Shown one piece after another: positions 34,389 to 43,935 of a stretch of 64,000 nt of DNA. The stretch is from Streptomyces sp. AA1529. Lineage in GTDB: Bacteria; Actinomycetota; Actinomycetes; Streptomycetales; Streptomycetaceae. The DNA lies in contig NZ_ALAP01000070.1 of the NCBI RefSeq assembly GCF_000280905.1, positions 1 through 64,000 on the forward strand. Reading direction: 5' to 3'. The position numbers and the translations under genes are program-made. Numbering within the stretch: position 1 is the stretch's first letter; each line of letters opens with the position of its first letter. Below the pieces are notes generated by a model. That model was not told where the DNA came from. It saw only the letters and a list, made by a program, of their open reading frames with translations, and searched no databases.

Positions 34389-35858
34389 TCAGTGCAGTTC
34401 GGTCATCTTGCGGGTGTGCAACTGACGGGCGACCTCGGCGATCGAGCCGGTCAGCGACGGATACACGGTGAACGTGTTGGCGATCTGCTCCACGGTCAGA
34501 TTGTTGTCAACCGCGATCGAGATCGGATGGATCAGCTCGCTGGCCCGCGGCGAGACGACCACCCCGCCCACGATGATGCCGGTGCCGGGGCGGCAGAACA
34601 GCTTCACGAAGCCGTCCCGGATGCCCTGCATCTTGGCCCGCGGGTTGCGCAGCAGCGGAAGCTTGACGACACGGGCCTCGATGGCCCCCTTGTCGACGTC
34701 CGCCTGGCTGTAGCCGACCGTCGCGATCTCCGGGTCGGTGAAGACGTTCGCGGAGACCGTCCGCAGGTCGAGCGGGTTCACCGCGTCGCCGAGGAAGTGG
34801 TACATCGCGATCCGGCCCTGCATCGCCGCGACGGACGCGAGCGCGAGGACCCCGGTGCAGTCGCCCGCGGCGTAGACGCCGGGGGCCGAGGTGCGCGAGA
34901 CCTTGTCGGTCCAGATGTGCCCCGAGTCCTTGAGCCGGACCCCGGCCTCCTCCAGCCCCATGTCCGTGCTGTTGGGAATGGCACCGACCGCCACCAGGCA
35001 GTGCGTACCGGTGATCGTCCGGCCGTCCTGGAGCGTGACCTCGACCCGGTCGCCGTCCGCCTTCGGCGGGCCGCCGGCCGCGGCCACCCGCTGCGCCGAG
35101 GCGGCACGCGAGCGGCTCATCACGTTCATCCCGCGGCGCCGGAAGACGTCCTCCAGCACCGCCGCCGCATCCGGGTCCTCGCCCGGCAGCACCCGGTCCC
35201 GCGAGGAGACCAGCGTGACCTGCGAGCCCAGCGCCTGGTAGGCACCCGCGAACTCGGCCCCGGTCACACCGGAGCCGATGACGATCAGCTCCTCGGGCTG
35301 CTCCTGGAGGTCGTAGAGCTGCGTCCAGTTCAGGATGCGCTCGCCGTCCGGGCGCGCGTCCGGGATCTCCCGCGGGTGGCCGCCGGTGGCGATCAGCACC
35401 GCGTCCGCGGTGAGCTGCTCCTGGCTGCCGTCCGCCGCGGTGACCGTCACGACGCGGGAGCCGTCCGTGGCCTGGCCGGGCTCCAGCCTGCCGCGGCCGC
35501 GCACCACCCGGCCGCCCGCCCGGGTGACCGAGGCCGTGATGTCGTGCGACTGGGCCAGCGCCAGCCGCTTGACCCGCCGGTTGACCTTGCGGATGTCGAC
35601 CCCGACCACGCGCGCCGGATCGTCCGGGTCGTGGGTGGTGTCCTCCACCCGGATGCCCAGCTCCTCGTACGAGGAGTCGAAGTTGGTCATCACCTCGGCC
35701 GTGGCGATCAGCGTCTTGGACGGCACGCAGTCGGTGAGCACCGACGCACCGCCCAGGCCGTCGCAGTCGACGACGGAGACTTCCGCGCCGAGTTGCGCCG
35801 CCACCAGCGCCGCTTCGTATCCGCCAGGGCCACCACCGATGATCACGATCCGAGTCAC
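34389..35858 (-). CDS. lpdA: LpdA-type NAD(P)H quinone/flavoprotein reductase
   Basis: 489 residues. Resembles dihydrolipoamide dehydrogenase with FAD (IIGGGPGGYEAAL) and NAD (VIGSGVTGAEFAGAY) sites and dimerisation domain (VFTDPEIATVG). The redox disulfide is missing: GGASVLTDCVPSK has one Cys where lipoamide dehydrogenases have CxxxxC. This fits M. tuberculosis Rv3303c LpdA, a quinone reductase. GTG 35858 lies 7 nt after a -10 GACAAT; ATG 35867 is the alternative. Confidence 0.88.
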   Translation of the reverse strand: MTRIVIIGGGPGGYEAALVAAQLGAEVSVVDCDGLGGASVLTDCVPSKTLIATAEVMTNFDSSYEELGIRVEDTTHDPDDPARVVGVDIRKVNRRVKRLALAQSHDITASVTRAGGRVVRGRGRLEPGQATDGSRVVTVTAADGSQEQLTADAVLIATGGHPREIPDARPDGERILNWTQLYDLQEQPEELIVIGSGVTGAEFAGAYQALGSQVTLVSSRDRVLPGEDPDAAAVLEDVFRRRGMNVMSRSRAASAQRVAAAGGPPKADGDRVEVTLQDGRTITGTHCLVAVGAIPNSTDMGLEEAGVRLKDSGHIWTDKVSRTSAPGVYAAGDCTGVLALASVAAMQGRIAMYHFLGDAVNPLDLRTVSANVFTDPEIATVGYSQADVDKGAIEARVVKLPLLRNPRAKMQGIRDGFVKLFCRPGTGIIVGGVVVSPRASELIHPISIAVDNNLTVEQIANTFTVYPSLTGSIAEVARQLHTRKMTELH

Positions 35859-36024
35859 ATGCTCCATTGTCCCGCACCCGTCAGGTCCGGACCCGCCGGG
35901 GGGTGCTCCCCCTCCGCGCCGGTCCGGCGCCCCGGCGGGTCTGCGCTCCGCCCGCGCCGCCCGGCCCACCGGGCGCGGTCCCGGGAAACGCCCGTCCCGC
36001 GAGGGCCGCCGTTACCCTCGTGGG

Positions 36025-36462
36025 ATGTCGCTCTACGCCGCCTACGCCGGCAACCTCGACGCCCGCCTGATGGCCCGCCGCGCCCCGCACTCCCCCCTCC
36101 GCGGCACCGGCTGGCTCACCGACTGGCGGCTCACCTTCGGAGGCGAGCACATGGGCTGGGACGGCGCACTGGCCACCCTCGTGGAGGCACCGCGTTCCCA
36201 GATCTTCGTCGCGCTGTACGACATCGCACCGATGGACGAGGACTCGATGGACCGCTGGGAGGGCGTGGGCCTGGACATATACCGGCGGATGCGGGTGCGG
36301 GTGCACACCCTGGAGGGCGAGGAGCCGGCCTGGTGCTACGTCCTCAACGGCTACGAGGGCGGCCTGCCCTCGGCCCGCTATCTGGGGGACATCGCCGACG
36401 CCGCCGAGTCCGCCGGCGCCCCGCACGACTACGTCATGGAGCTCCGCAAGCGACCGTGCTAG
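36025..36462 (+). CDS. Gamma-glutamylcyclotransferase-like protein
   Basis: 145 residues, AIG2/GGCT-like fold: the opening LYAAYAGNLDARLMARRAP is the substrate loop (YGSN-like), and EDSMDRWEGVG carries the catalytic glutamate region. It may cyclise gamma-glutamyl amines, but substrate is unknown. ATG 36025 is 6 nt after TACCCT (36013-36018), suggesting a leaderless transcript. Stands alone between lpdA (divergent) and the nucleoside phosphorylase gene. Confidence 0.82.
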   Translation: MSLYAAYAGNLDARLMARRAPHSPLRGTGWLTDWRLTFGGEHMGWDGALATLVEAPRSQIFVALYDIAPMDEDSMDRWEGVGLDIYRRMRVRVHTLEGEEPAWCYVLNGYEGGLPSARYLGDIADAAESAGAPHDYVMELRKRPC

Positions 36463-36569
36463 CGGCTGCGCGCTAGCGCAGCGGGCCGACGGATTCTCCA
36501 CACGCGCCCCACCCGCTCCCGCTGTCGCCCGTGTGTTCGTCCGGACTTGCGAACGAGTTGCACCGCACG

Positions 36570-36585
36570 TCTACGCGCGTAGGAG
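36570..36585 (+). promoter_or_regulatory. Shared nucleoside-gene operator, copy A
   Basis: TCTACGCGCGTAGGAG, with perfect 12-bp palindrome CTACGCGCGTAG at 36571-36582. It covers the -35 region of the promoter whose -10 is TACCCT (36595-36600), 6 nt before the phosphorylase GTG. The same 16-mer recurs at 41454-41469 and 57411-57426. Confidence 0.85.
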
Positions 36586-36606
36586 ATAACGGGCTACCCT
36601 CGTCGC

Positions 36607-37428
36607 GTGAACGCATCTGCCACTACTCACGCTGCCGACGACCCCTACCGCTCCGCCGAGGAGGCCGCCGCCCGGCTGCGGGCGCTGACCGGCGAGGACA
36701 GCCACGACGTGGCGCTCGTCATGGGCTCGGGCTGGGTCCCCGCCGCCGACACGCTCGGCGCGGCCGACCACGAGCTCACGATCACCGAGCTGCCGGGGTT
36801 CCCGCCGCCCACCGCCGCGGGCCACGCCGGCAAGATCCGCTCGCACCGGGTGGGCGACAAGCGCGCGCTCGTCTTCCTCGGCCGTACACACGCGTACGAG
36901 GGCCGCGGGGTCGCGGCCGTCGCGCACGGGGTGCGCACCGCCGTGGCAGCGGGCTGCAAGACCATCGTGCTGACCAACGGCTGCGGCGGGCTGCGGACCG
37001 GCATGCGCCCGGGCCAGCCGGTCCTCATCAGCGACCACATCAACCTCACCGCCACCTCGCCGATCGTCGGCGCCAACTTCGTCGACCTGACCGACCTGTA
37101 CTCGCCGCGGCTGCGCGCGCTCTGCCAGGAGATCGACCCGAGCCTGGAAGAGGGCGTCTACGTCCAGTTCCCCGGCCCGCACTACGAGACCCCCGCGGAG
37201 ATCGACTACGTCCGCACCATCGGCGGCGACCTGGTGGGCATGTCCACCGTCCTGGAGGCCATCGCCGCGCGCGAGGCGGGCGCCGAGGTGCTCGGGGTCT
37301 CCCTGGTCACCAACCTCGCCGCCGGGATGACGGGCGAGCCCCTCAACCACGAGGAGGTCCTGCAGGCCGGCCGCGACTCCGCGGTGCGCATGGGCACCCT
37401 GCTCGGCGAGGTGCTCGAGCGGCTCTGA
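36607..37428 (+). CDS. Purine nucleoside phosphorylase
   Basis: 273 residues, trimeric PNP/MTAP-type. It splits (deoxy)inosine or guanosine with phosphate to base plus (deoxy)ribose-1-phosphate. Motifs: MGSGWVPAAD (phosphate loop), GRTHAYEGRGV, LTNGCGGLR, GVSLVTNLAAGMTGEPLNHEEV (base-binding Asn). GTG 36607 is leaderless-type behind operator copy A. It precedes the sugar-phosphate mutase by 124 bp; adenosine deaminase at 57 kb feeds it inosine. Confidence 0.94.
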   Translation: MNASATTHAADDPYRSAEEAAARLRALTGEDSHDVALVMGSGWVPAADTLGAADHELTITELPGFPPPTAAGHAGKIRSHRVGDKRALVFLGRTHAYEGRGVAAVAHGVRTAVAAGCKTIVLTNGCGGLRTGMRPGQPVLISDHINLTATSPIVGANFVDLTDLYSPRLRALCQEIDPSLEEGVYVQFPGPHYETPAEIDYVRTIGGDLVGMSTVLEAIAAREAGAEVLGVSLVTNLAAGMTGEPLNHEEVLQAGRDSAVRMGTLLGEVLERL

Positions 37429-37480
37429 CCGGCCGGGGCCGCCCCGGACCATCCCGGGGGCGGCTCTCCCCGGGCCCACG

Positions 37481-37532
37481 GGCCCCTCAGCCCCACCGGC
37501 CCCTCAGCCCCACCGGGCTCCCCAGCCCCACC
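37481..37532. repeat. 17-bp tandem repeat before the mutase gene
   Basis: Two exact copies of GGCCCCTCAGCCCCACC (37481-37497, 37498-37514) and a degenerate third. In the gap between the phosphorylase and mutase genes. Confidence 0.85.
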
Positions 37533-37552
37533 TGAAAGGCAGGACCACGAAG

Positions 37553-39352
37553 ATGACCGACAGCCTGCGGGAGGGCGCGACAGCCGCACCGGACGCGCCC
37601 GCGCCCGGATCGGACGACGCGCTGCTCGCCCGTGCCCGCGACTGGCTGGCCGAGGACCCGGACCCGGAGACCCGCGAGGAACTCGCCGCGCTGCTCGGGG
37701 CCGGCGACCTGGCCGAGCTGCGGAACCGGTTCGCCGGCACCCTCCAGTTCGGCACCGCCGGACTCCGCGGTGAGCTGGGCGCGGGACCGATGCGGATGAA
37801 CCGCGCCGTCGTCATCCGCGCGGCGGCCGGCATCGCCGCGTATCTGCGCGCCCGCCTCCCGCACCCGGCGGAGGGCGAGGCGCCGCTGGTCGTGATCGGC
37901 TACGACGCACGGCACCGGAGCGCCGACTTCGCCCGGGACACCGCGGCGGTCATGACCGGCGCCGGGCTGCGCGCGGCGACGCTGCCCGAGCCACTGCCCA
38001 CCCCGGTGCTGGCGTTCGCCGTGCGGCAGCTCGGCGCGGCCGCCGGGATCATGGTCACCGCCAGCCACAACCCGCCGCGCGACAACGGCTACAAGGTCTA
38101 TCTGGACGACGGCCTGCAGATCGTGCCGCCCGCCGACGGCGAGATCGCGGATGCCATCGCCGCTGTCGGCCCGCTCGCGGGCGTGCCGCGCCCCGAGTCG
38201 GGGTGGCAGGTGCTCGGCGACGAGGTGCACGACGCCTACCTGGCCCGCACCCGGGCCGTGCTCGGCGCGGGCTCGGCCCGCGCGGTGCGGGTCGTGCACA
38301 CGGCCCTGCACGGCGTCGGCCACCGGACGGCGCAGCTCGCCTTCGAACGGGCGGGCTTCCCCCGGCCCGTCCCGGTGCCCGAGCAGGCCGAGCCGGACCC
38401 GGACTTCCCCACCGTCGCGTTCCCCAACCCGGAGGAACCCGGCGCGATGGACCGCGCGTACGCGACCGCCCGCGCCTGGGAGGCCGAGCACGGCGAACGC
38501 CCCGACGTGATCATCGCCAACGACCCGGACGCGGACCGCTGCGGCGTGGCCGTACCCGACGCGGCGGCCGGAAGCGGCTGGCGGATGCTGCGCGGCGACC
38601 AGGTGGGCGCACTGCTGGCCACCCATCTGATCCGCAAGGGCGCCGCCGGGACCCTCGCGACGACCATCGTCTCCTCCTCGCTGCTCTCCCGGATCGCCGA
38701 GTCCGCCGGGCTGCCGTACACCGAGACGCTGACCGGCTTCAAATGGCTGGCTCGGGTGGAGGGGCTGCGCTACGGCTACGAGGAGGCGCTGGGCTACTGC
38801 GTCGACCCGCGGGGCGTCCGCGACAAGGACGGCATCACCGCGGCGCTGCTCGTCGCCGAGCTGGCCGCCGAGCTCAAGCAGGCCGGGCGCACACTGTCGG
38901 ACCTGCTGGACGAACTCGACGTCGAGCACGGCGTGCACGCCACCGACCAGCTCTCGGTGCGGGTGGCGGACCTGTCGCTGATCGCCTCCGCCATGGAGCG
39001 GCTGCGTGCCCAGCCGCCGACCGCGCTGGGCGGGCTGTCCGTGGCGCAGGCCGAGGACCTGAACCGGGGCAGCGCGGCCCTCCCGCCCACGGACGGACTG
39101 CGCTACCGGCTCGGGGGCACGGACGGCGACCGCGGCGACGGCGCGGCGGGACCGATCGCCGGGGGCCGGGTCGTGGTGCGGCCCAGCGGTACCGAACCGA
39201 AGCTCAAGTGCTACCTGGAGGTCGTCGCCCCGGTCGGGACGGCCACCGGTGCGGAGGCCGGCACGGCGGCCGGTCTCGGCGCCGCGCGGGAGCGCGCGGC
39301 CGGGGTGCTGGAGCGGATCAAGGACGACCTGAAGCGGGCCACCGGGTTCTGA
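37553..39352 (+). CDS. Phosphopentomutase/phosphomannomutase-type phosphosugar mutase
   Basis: 599 residues, alpha-D-phosphohexomutase superfamily. The phosphorylated serine is S171 in TASHNPPRDNGYK; the metal loop is NDPDADRCG; the sugar loop GFKWLARVEG and the phosphate-binding VRPSGTEPKLKCY follow. Family members next to purine nucleoside phosphorylase in actinobacteria and PGM2 homologues act on ribose- or deoxyribose-1-phosphate, so here phosphopentomutase is the better guess than phosphomannomutase. Residues 1-45 are an unusual extension. Confidence 0.88.
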   Translation: MTDSLREGATAAPDAPAPGSDDALLARARDWLAEDPDPETREELAALLGAGDLAELRNRFAGTLQFGTAGLRGELGAGPMRMNRAVVIRAAAGIAAYLRARLPHPAEGEAPLVVIGYDARHRSADFARDTAAVMTGAGLRAATLPEPLPTPVLAFAVRQLGAAAGIMVTASHNPPRDNGYKVYLDDGLQIVPPADGEIADAIAAVGPLAGVPRPESGWQVLGDEVHDAYLARTRAVLGAGSARAVRVVHTALHGVGHRTAQLAFERAGFPRPVPVPEQAEPDPDFPTVAFPNPEEPGAMDRAYATARAWEAEHGERPDVIIANDPDADRCGVAVPDAAAGSGWRMLRGDQVGALLATHLIRKGAAGTLATTIVSSSLLSRIAESAGLPYTETLTGFKWLARVEGLRYGYEEALGYCVDPRGVRDKDGITAALLVAELAAELKQAGRTLSDLLDELDVEHGVHATDQLSVRVADLSLIASAMERLRAQPPTALGGLSVAQAEDLNRGSAALPPTDGLRYRLGGTDGDRGDGAAGPIAGGRVVVRPSGTEPKLKCYLEVVAPVGTATGAEAGTAAGLGAARERAAGVLERIKDDLKRATGF

Positions 39353-39479
39353 ACCGTCCGCATGGCGGGGCGGCTGTCGCGGGGAACAGCCGCCCCGCCG
39401 CGCGGGTTGCGTGGACAGGGGCACCGCCCCGGCTCGGGGAAGTCCGGGCACACCACACGCAACGGGGAGACCGACGACC

Positions 39480-40328
39480 ATGTGGCACGGCGAACAGCTC
39501 GACCTCGACGCCTACCTCGCACGACTGACGTACGAGGGGGAACACAGCCCCACCGAGGCGACGCTGCGCGCGCTGCACCGCGCGCATGTGCTCTCCGTGC
39601 GCTGGGACAACCTGGACAGCTTCCTGTACCGGTCGGTCTCGCTCGACCTCGCCGCGGTGCAGGACAAACTCGTCCGCCGGGGCCGCGGCGGCTACTGCTA
39701 CGAGCACATCGCCCTCTTCGCGGCGGTGCTGGAGCGGCTCGGATTCCGCTTCACGGCGCTGGCCGGACGGGTGCAACTGGGTGCGGAGAAGATCCTTCCG
39801 GCGACGCACGCCATGCTGCTGGTCGACGTCGGCGGACGCCGCCTGCTGGCCGACGTCGGCTTCGGCGCCGGCCCGCTCGCCCCCATCGAGCTGGTGGACG
39901 GCAACGAGGTGACGATCGAGGGGCGGCCGTTCCTGCTGCGCCGTACGGAGATCACGCCGGGCGCGGACGGCTGGGCGCTGCACCAGCCCGACGGCCGGGG
40001 CGGCTGGATGGTGCGGCACACCTTCACCGAGACCCCGCAGTACCCGGTGGACAACGAGGTCGGCAACCACTTCATCGCCACCGGCCCGCACTCCCCCTTC
40101 AACCGGCGCCTCTTCGTCCAGCGCATCCGCGCCGACCGCACCGACCAGCTCGACGGCCTCACCTGGACGACGACCACGGCGGCCACCGCCGCGACGGGCG
40201 GCGAGCCGGACGAGAAGCGCACGGTGGATCCGCACGAGCTGCCCGCACTGCTGGCCGGCACCTTCGGCGTGGAGCTGTCCCCCGCGGAGGCGCGGTCGCT
40301 GGTCGACCGGGTTCAGCAGGAGGACTAG
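39480..40328 (+). CDS. nat: Arylamine N-acetyltransferase
   Basis: 282 residues. Cysteine-protease-like fold transferring acetyl groups from acetyl-CoA to arylamines or hydrazines. Catalytic triad visible: C73 in GGYCYEH, H110 in ATHAMLL, D125 in LADVGFG. Substrate loops and the C-terminal lid fit. ATG 39480 has GGGGAG at slightly long distance. No secondary-metabolite genes adjoin, so a detoxification role is more likely than antibiotic assembly. Confidence 0.92.
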   Translation: MWHGEQLDLDAYLARLTYEGEHSPTEATLRALHRAHVLSVRWDNLDSFLYRSVSLDLAAVQDKLVRRGRGGYCYEHIALFAAVLERLGFRFTALAGRVQLGAEKILPATHAMLLVDVGGRRLLADVGFGAGPLAPIELVDGNEVTIEGRPFLLRRTEITPGADGWALHQPDGRGGWMVRHTFTETPQYPVDNEVGNHFIATGPHSPFNRRLFVQRIRADRTDQLDGLTWTTTTAATAATGGEPDEKRTVDPHELPALLAGTFGVELSPAEARSLVDRVQQED

Positions 40329-40468
40329 CGTCCGCGGGCCCGCCGGAGGCCGCGGCCCGCGCGGCTCGTGCCCACCGGCCGGCCGGCACCCACCGGGCGG
40401 GGCGCGCCGACCGGCCGGGCGCACCTCCGGGCGGCCGGGCGCATCCGCACCCGCGCGCCGCCGCCGGG

Positions 40469-41323
40469 TCAGCCCGTCGCCAGCAGCACGGCCAGCAGCA
40501 CGGCGCCCGCCGCCGCCGGGGCGATGACCTCGAAGGACCACCGGACGGCGACCTCTCCCTGGGCCGCCTCCTTCCGGCCGTGGGTCTCGGCCAGTTCGCG
40601 GAGCTCGTCCACGGACTGGTCGGAGGCGGCCCGCTTCTCCCGCAGCTCCGACGCGTCCGGACCCACGTTCGGTGCCCCGCGTCCGCCGAACATCCCGCCG
40701 GGTCCGGTGGCGGGCGGCCGCCCCGAACCGATCCGCTCGTTGTGCCGGGTGGCCTTCTTGCGGGCCCGCAGCGAGACGGGGATGGACCACAGCTGGTACT
40801 TCGCGCCTCCGGCCAGCACCTCGCTGGAGTACCCGGCCCGCAGCGACTCCACGGCTCCCCACGGCACCTCGATGGTGCGGAACGGGTTGCGCACCCGCAT
40901 CCGCCGCTCCCCCGCGAACACGGCGGGACGCAGGGTGAAGGCGACGACCAGCGGCACGACGCACAGCAGCGCGGCGAGCGTCAGCCACGGTGTCCGGCCC
41001 TCGCCCCCGATGACCGCGTCGGTGGCGAGCCACAGCCCGATGGCGAGCAGGACGATGCCGCCCGCCATCCCCCCGGCCGACCGGTACACCCGGTCGGGGA
41101 ACTCCTGTCCCTCGGCTCCCTCGGCCGGGGACCCGGCCCCGGGGCCGCCGGCGTCTCCGGGGCCGGCTTCGCCACCGGAGCCGGAGCCGGAGCCGCTCCC
41201 GGAACCGGTGTCCGCGCCGGAGCCGGAAGCACTGCCGGATTCCGCTCCGGCCGCCCGGTCGCCGTCCGCCGCGCCGCCGCGGTCCTCGCCCTCGCCCGTG
41301 CCCTCGCTGTCCTCGCTCGTCAT
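40469..41323 (-). CDS. PH-domain membrane protein
   Basis: 284 residues. A low-complexity Gly/Ser/Asp-rich cytoplasmic N-terminus (1-75), two helices (about 85-103 and 112-130), a bacterial PH-like domain (RMRVRNPFRTIEVPWGAVESLR) and a final helix at the C-terminus. Function unknown; this architecture is common in actinobacteria. ATG 41323 lies 7 nt after CACAAT on the minus strand. Confidence 0.82.
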   Translation of the reverse strand: MTSEDSEGTGEGEDRGGAADGDRAAGAESGSASGSGADTGSGSGSGSGSGGEAGPGDAGGPGAGSPAEGAEGQEFPDRVYRSAGGMAGGIVLLAIGLWLATDAVIGGEGRTPWLTLAALLCVVPLVVAFTLRPAVFAGERRMRVRNPFRTIEVPWGAVESLRAGYSSEVLAGGAKYQLWSIPVSLRARKKATRHNERIGSGRPPATGPGGMFGGRGAPNVGPDASELREKRAASDQSVDELRELAETHGRKEAAQGEVAVRWSFEVIAPAAAGAVLLAVLLATG

Positions 41324-41453
41324 GCGAACGATTGTGCCGGACCGTCCGGATGACGGACATTGCGGTACGGCATCGAAGAGCGCCCGTCCGGACAGCGGTC
41401 GCCGGACCCCCCGACGGGCCGGAGGGAAGAAGGCGGGGCTCATGGGGTGACAG

Positions 41454-41469
41454 CTCCTACGCGCGTAGA
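41454..41469 (+). promoter_or_regulatory. Shared nucleoside-gene operator, copy B
   Basis: CTCCTACGCGCGTAGA, palindromic core 41457-41468, directly abutting the -10 TATGGT (41470-41475) of deoC, which lies 6 nt before the GTG start. Identical, in inverse orientation, to copies A and C. Confidence 0.88.
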
Positions 41470-41481
41470 TATGGTGCCCTG

Positions 41482-42465
41482 GTGAGCATGCCTACCGATG
41501 CGGCCCCTCGCGACGCGGGGAGGGGCTCCCTCTCCGACGTCGCGACCTCCGATGCCGCACTCCGCCGCTTTCTGCAGGGGCTCCCCGGTGTCGACGCGGT
41601 CGGGCTGGAAGCCCGGGCCGCCGCGCTGGGGACCCGTTCCATCAAGACGACCGCCAAGGCGTACGCGCTCGACCTGGCGATCTCGATGATCGACCTGACG
41701 ACGCTGGAGGGCGCCGACACACCGGGCAAGGTGCGGTCCCTGTGCGCGAAGGGCGCACGTCCCGACCCCGGTGACCGCTCCGCGCCGCGCGTCGCCGCGA
41801 TCTGCGTCTATCCCGACATGGCGGCCACCGCACGGCAGGCGCTGACGGAACTGGGCGCCGACGGGATCAACGTGGCGTCCGTCGCCACCGCGTTCCCCTC
41901 CGGCCGGGCCTCGATGGCGGTCAAGCTGGCGGACACCCGGGAGGCGGTGGCCGCCGGGGCCGACGAGATCGACATGGTGATCGACCGGGGCGCCTTCCTC
42001 GCCGGCCGCTACCTCCAGGTGTTCGAGGAGATCCGCGAGGTGAAGGCCGCCTGCGGGTCGGCGCACCTGAAGGTGATCTTCGAGAACGGGGAGCTGGCCA
42101 CCTACGACAACATCCGCCGGGCCTCCTGGCTGGCGATGCTGGCGGGCGCCGACTTCATCAAGACCTCCACCGGCAAGGTGGCCGTGAACGCGACGCCGCC
42201 GAACACGCTGCTGATGCTGGAGGCCGTCCGCGACTTCCGCGCCGCCACCGGGCAGCAGGTGGGCGTGAAGCCCGCGGGCGGCATCCGCACGGCCAAGGAC
42301 GCGTTCAAGTACCTGGTGATGGTCAACGAGACGCTGGGGGACGACTGGCTCAGCCCCCACTGGTTCCGCTTCGGCGCCTCCAGCCTGCTGAACGACCTGC
42401 TGATGCAGCGGCAGAAGCTCGCTACCGGCCGCTACTCCGGCCCCGACTACGTAACGGTGGACTGA
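41482..42465 (+). CDS. deoC: Deoxyribose-phosphate aldolase
   Basis: 327 residues, longer than E. coli DeoC but usual for actinobacteria. Cleaves 2-deoxyribose-5-phosphate to glyceraldehyde-3-phosphate and acetaldehyde. Schiff-base lysine K227 in FIKTSTGK, second lysine in GVKPAGGIRT, and DMVIDRGAFL. GTG 41482 fits a leaderless start under operator copy B. The aldehyde dehydrogenase gene starts 3 nt after the stop, apt for acetaldehyde removal. Confidence 0.94.
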   Translation: MSMPTDAAPRDAGRGSLSDVATSDAALRRFLQGLPGVDAVGLEARAAALGTRSIKTTAKAYALDLAISMIDLTTLEGADTPGKVRSLCAKGARPDPGDRSAPRVAAICVYPDMAATARQALTELGADGINVASVATAFPSGRASMAVKLADTREAVAAGADEIDMVIDRGAFLAGRYLQVFEEIREVKAACGSAHLKVIFENGELATYDNIRRASWLAMLAGADFIKTSTGKVAVNATPPNTLLMLEAVRDFRAATGQQVGVKPAGGIRTAKDAFKYLVMVNETLGDDWLSPHWFRFGASSLLNDLLMQRQKLATGRYSGPDYVTVD

Positions 42466-42468
42466 GCC

Positions 42469-43935
42469 ATGAACGACCAGCAGTCCGGGTCGACGACGTC
42501 GACACTGTTCGACTACGCGCCCGCGCCCGAGTCGCGGTCCGTGGTCGACATCGCACCGTCCTACGGCCTGTTCATCGACGGGGAGTTCCGCGAGGCCGCC
42601 GGCGGCAAGGTGTTCACGACGCACTCCCCGGCCGACGAGGAGGTGCTGTCCGAGGTCGCCTACGGCCAGGCGGACGACGTCGACGCGGCGGTACGCGCCG
42701 CCCGCGCCGCGTTCGAGACCTGGTCGGCGCTGCCCGGTACCGAGCGGGCGAAGTACCTGTTCCGGATCGCCCGGATCGTCCAGGAGCGCTCCCGCGAACT
42801 GGCGGTGCTGGAGACCCTGGACAACGGCAAGCCGATCCGCGAGACCCGGGACGCCGACCTGCCGCTGGTGGCGGCGCACTTCTTCTACTACGCGGGCTGG
42901 GCGGACAAGCTCTCCTACGCCGGCTGCGGACCCGATCCGCGGCCGCTCGGGGTCGCCGCGCAGGTCGTCCCGTGGAACTTCCCGCTGCTGATGCTCGCCT
43001 GGAAGATCGCCCCGGCGCTGGCCGCGGGCAACACGGTGGTGCTCAAGCCCGCCGAGACGACGCCGCTCTCGGCGCTGTTCTTCGCGGACATCTGCCGGCA
43101 GGCGGGACTGCCCAGCGGCGTCGTCAACATCGTGACGGGCGACGGCGCGACGGGCGCGGCCCTGGTGGGCCACCCGGACGTGCACAAGGTCGCGTTCACC
43201 GGATCGACCGCCGTCGGCAAGGAGATCGCACGGACGGTCGCCGGTACGGACAAGCGACTGACCCTGGAACTCGGCGGCAAGGGCGCCAACATCGTCTTCG
43301 AGGACGCCCCGCTCGACCAGGCGGTCGAGGGCATCGTGGGCGGGATCTTCTTCAACCAGGGGCAGGTGTGCTGCGCCGGCTCCCGGCTGCTGGTGCAGGA
43401 GTCGGTGCACGACGAGGTGCTGGACGCGCTCAAGCGGCGGCTGCGCACCCTGCGGGTCGGCGATCCGCTGGACAAGAACACCGACGTGGGCGCCATCAAC
43501 TCCGCCGAGCAGCTGGCCCGGATCACCGAGCTGGCCGAGGCGGGCGAGGCCGAGGGCGCCGAGCGCTGGTCCCCGCCGTGCGAGCTGCCCGAGCGCGGCC
43601 ACTGGTTCGCGCCCACCGTCTTCACCGGCGTCGGCCAGGCGCACCGGATCGCGCAGGAGGAGATCTTCGGCCCGGTGCTTTCGGTGCTCACCTTCCGCAC
43701 GCCCGAGGAGGCGGTCGCGAAGGCCAACAACACGCCCTACGGGCTCTCGGCGGGCATCTGGACGGAGAAGGGCTCGCGCATCCTGAAGCTGGCGAACCAG
43801 TTGCGCGCGGGCGTCGTCTGGGCCAACACCTTCAACAAGTTCGATCCGACCTCGCCGTTCGGCGGCTACAAGGAGTCCGGCTACGGCCGCGAGGGTGGCA
43901 GGCACGGTCTGGAGGCCTACCTTGAGCACGCCTGA
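42469..43935 (+). CDS. Aldehyde dehydrogenase
   Basis: 488 residues, full NAD(P)-dependent family length. Catalytic cysteine lies in GQVCCAGSR, general-base glutamate in LELGGKGAN, cofactor site in VVPWNFPLLMLAWK and FTGSTAVGKEI. Starts 3 nt after deoC, so it probably oxidises acetaldehyde made by DeoC. Its 3' end overlaps the next gene by 14 nt. Confidence 0.94.
   Translation: MNDQQSGSTTSTLFDYAPAPESRSVVDIAPSYGLFIDGEFREAAGGKVFTTHSPADEEVLSEVAYGQADDVDAAVRAARAAFETWSALPGTERAKYLFRIARIVQERSRELAVLETLDNGKPIRETRDADLPLVAAHFFYYAGWADKLSYAGCGPDPRPLGVAAQVVPWNFPLLMLAWKIAPALAAGNTVVLKPAETTPLSALFFADICRQAGLPSGVVNIVTGDGATGAALVGHPDVHKVAFTGSTAVGKEIARTVAGTDKRLTLELGGKGANIVFEDAPLDQAVEGIVGGIFFNQGQVCCAGSRLLVQESVHDEVLDALKRRLRTLRVGDPLDKNTDVGAINSAEQLARITELAEAGEAEGAERWSPPCELPERGHWFAPTVFTGVGQAHRIAQEEIFGPVLSVLTFRTPEEAVAKANNTPYGLSAGIWTEKGSRILKLANQLRAGVVWANTFNKFDPTSPFGGYKESGYGREGGRHGLEAYLEHA

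Noticed and set aside
36571..36582. CTACGCGCGTAG as a terminator stem
   Set aside because: It is short, has no loop, and each of three copies lies at a promoter rather than after a gene.
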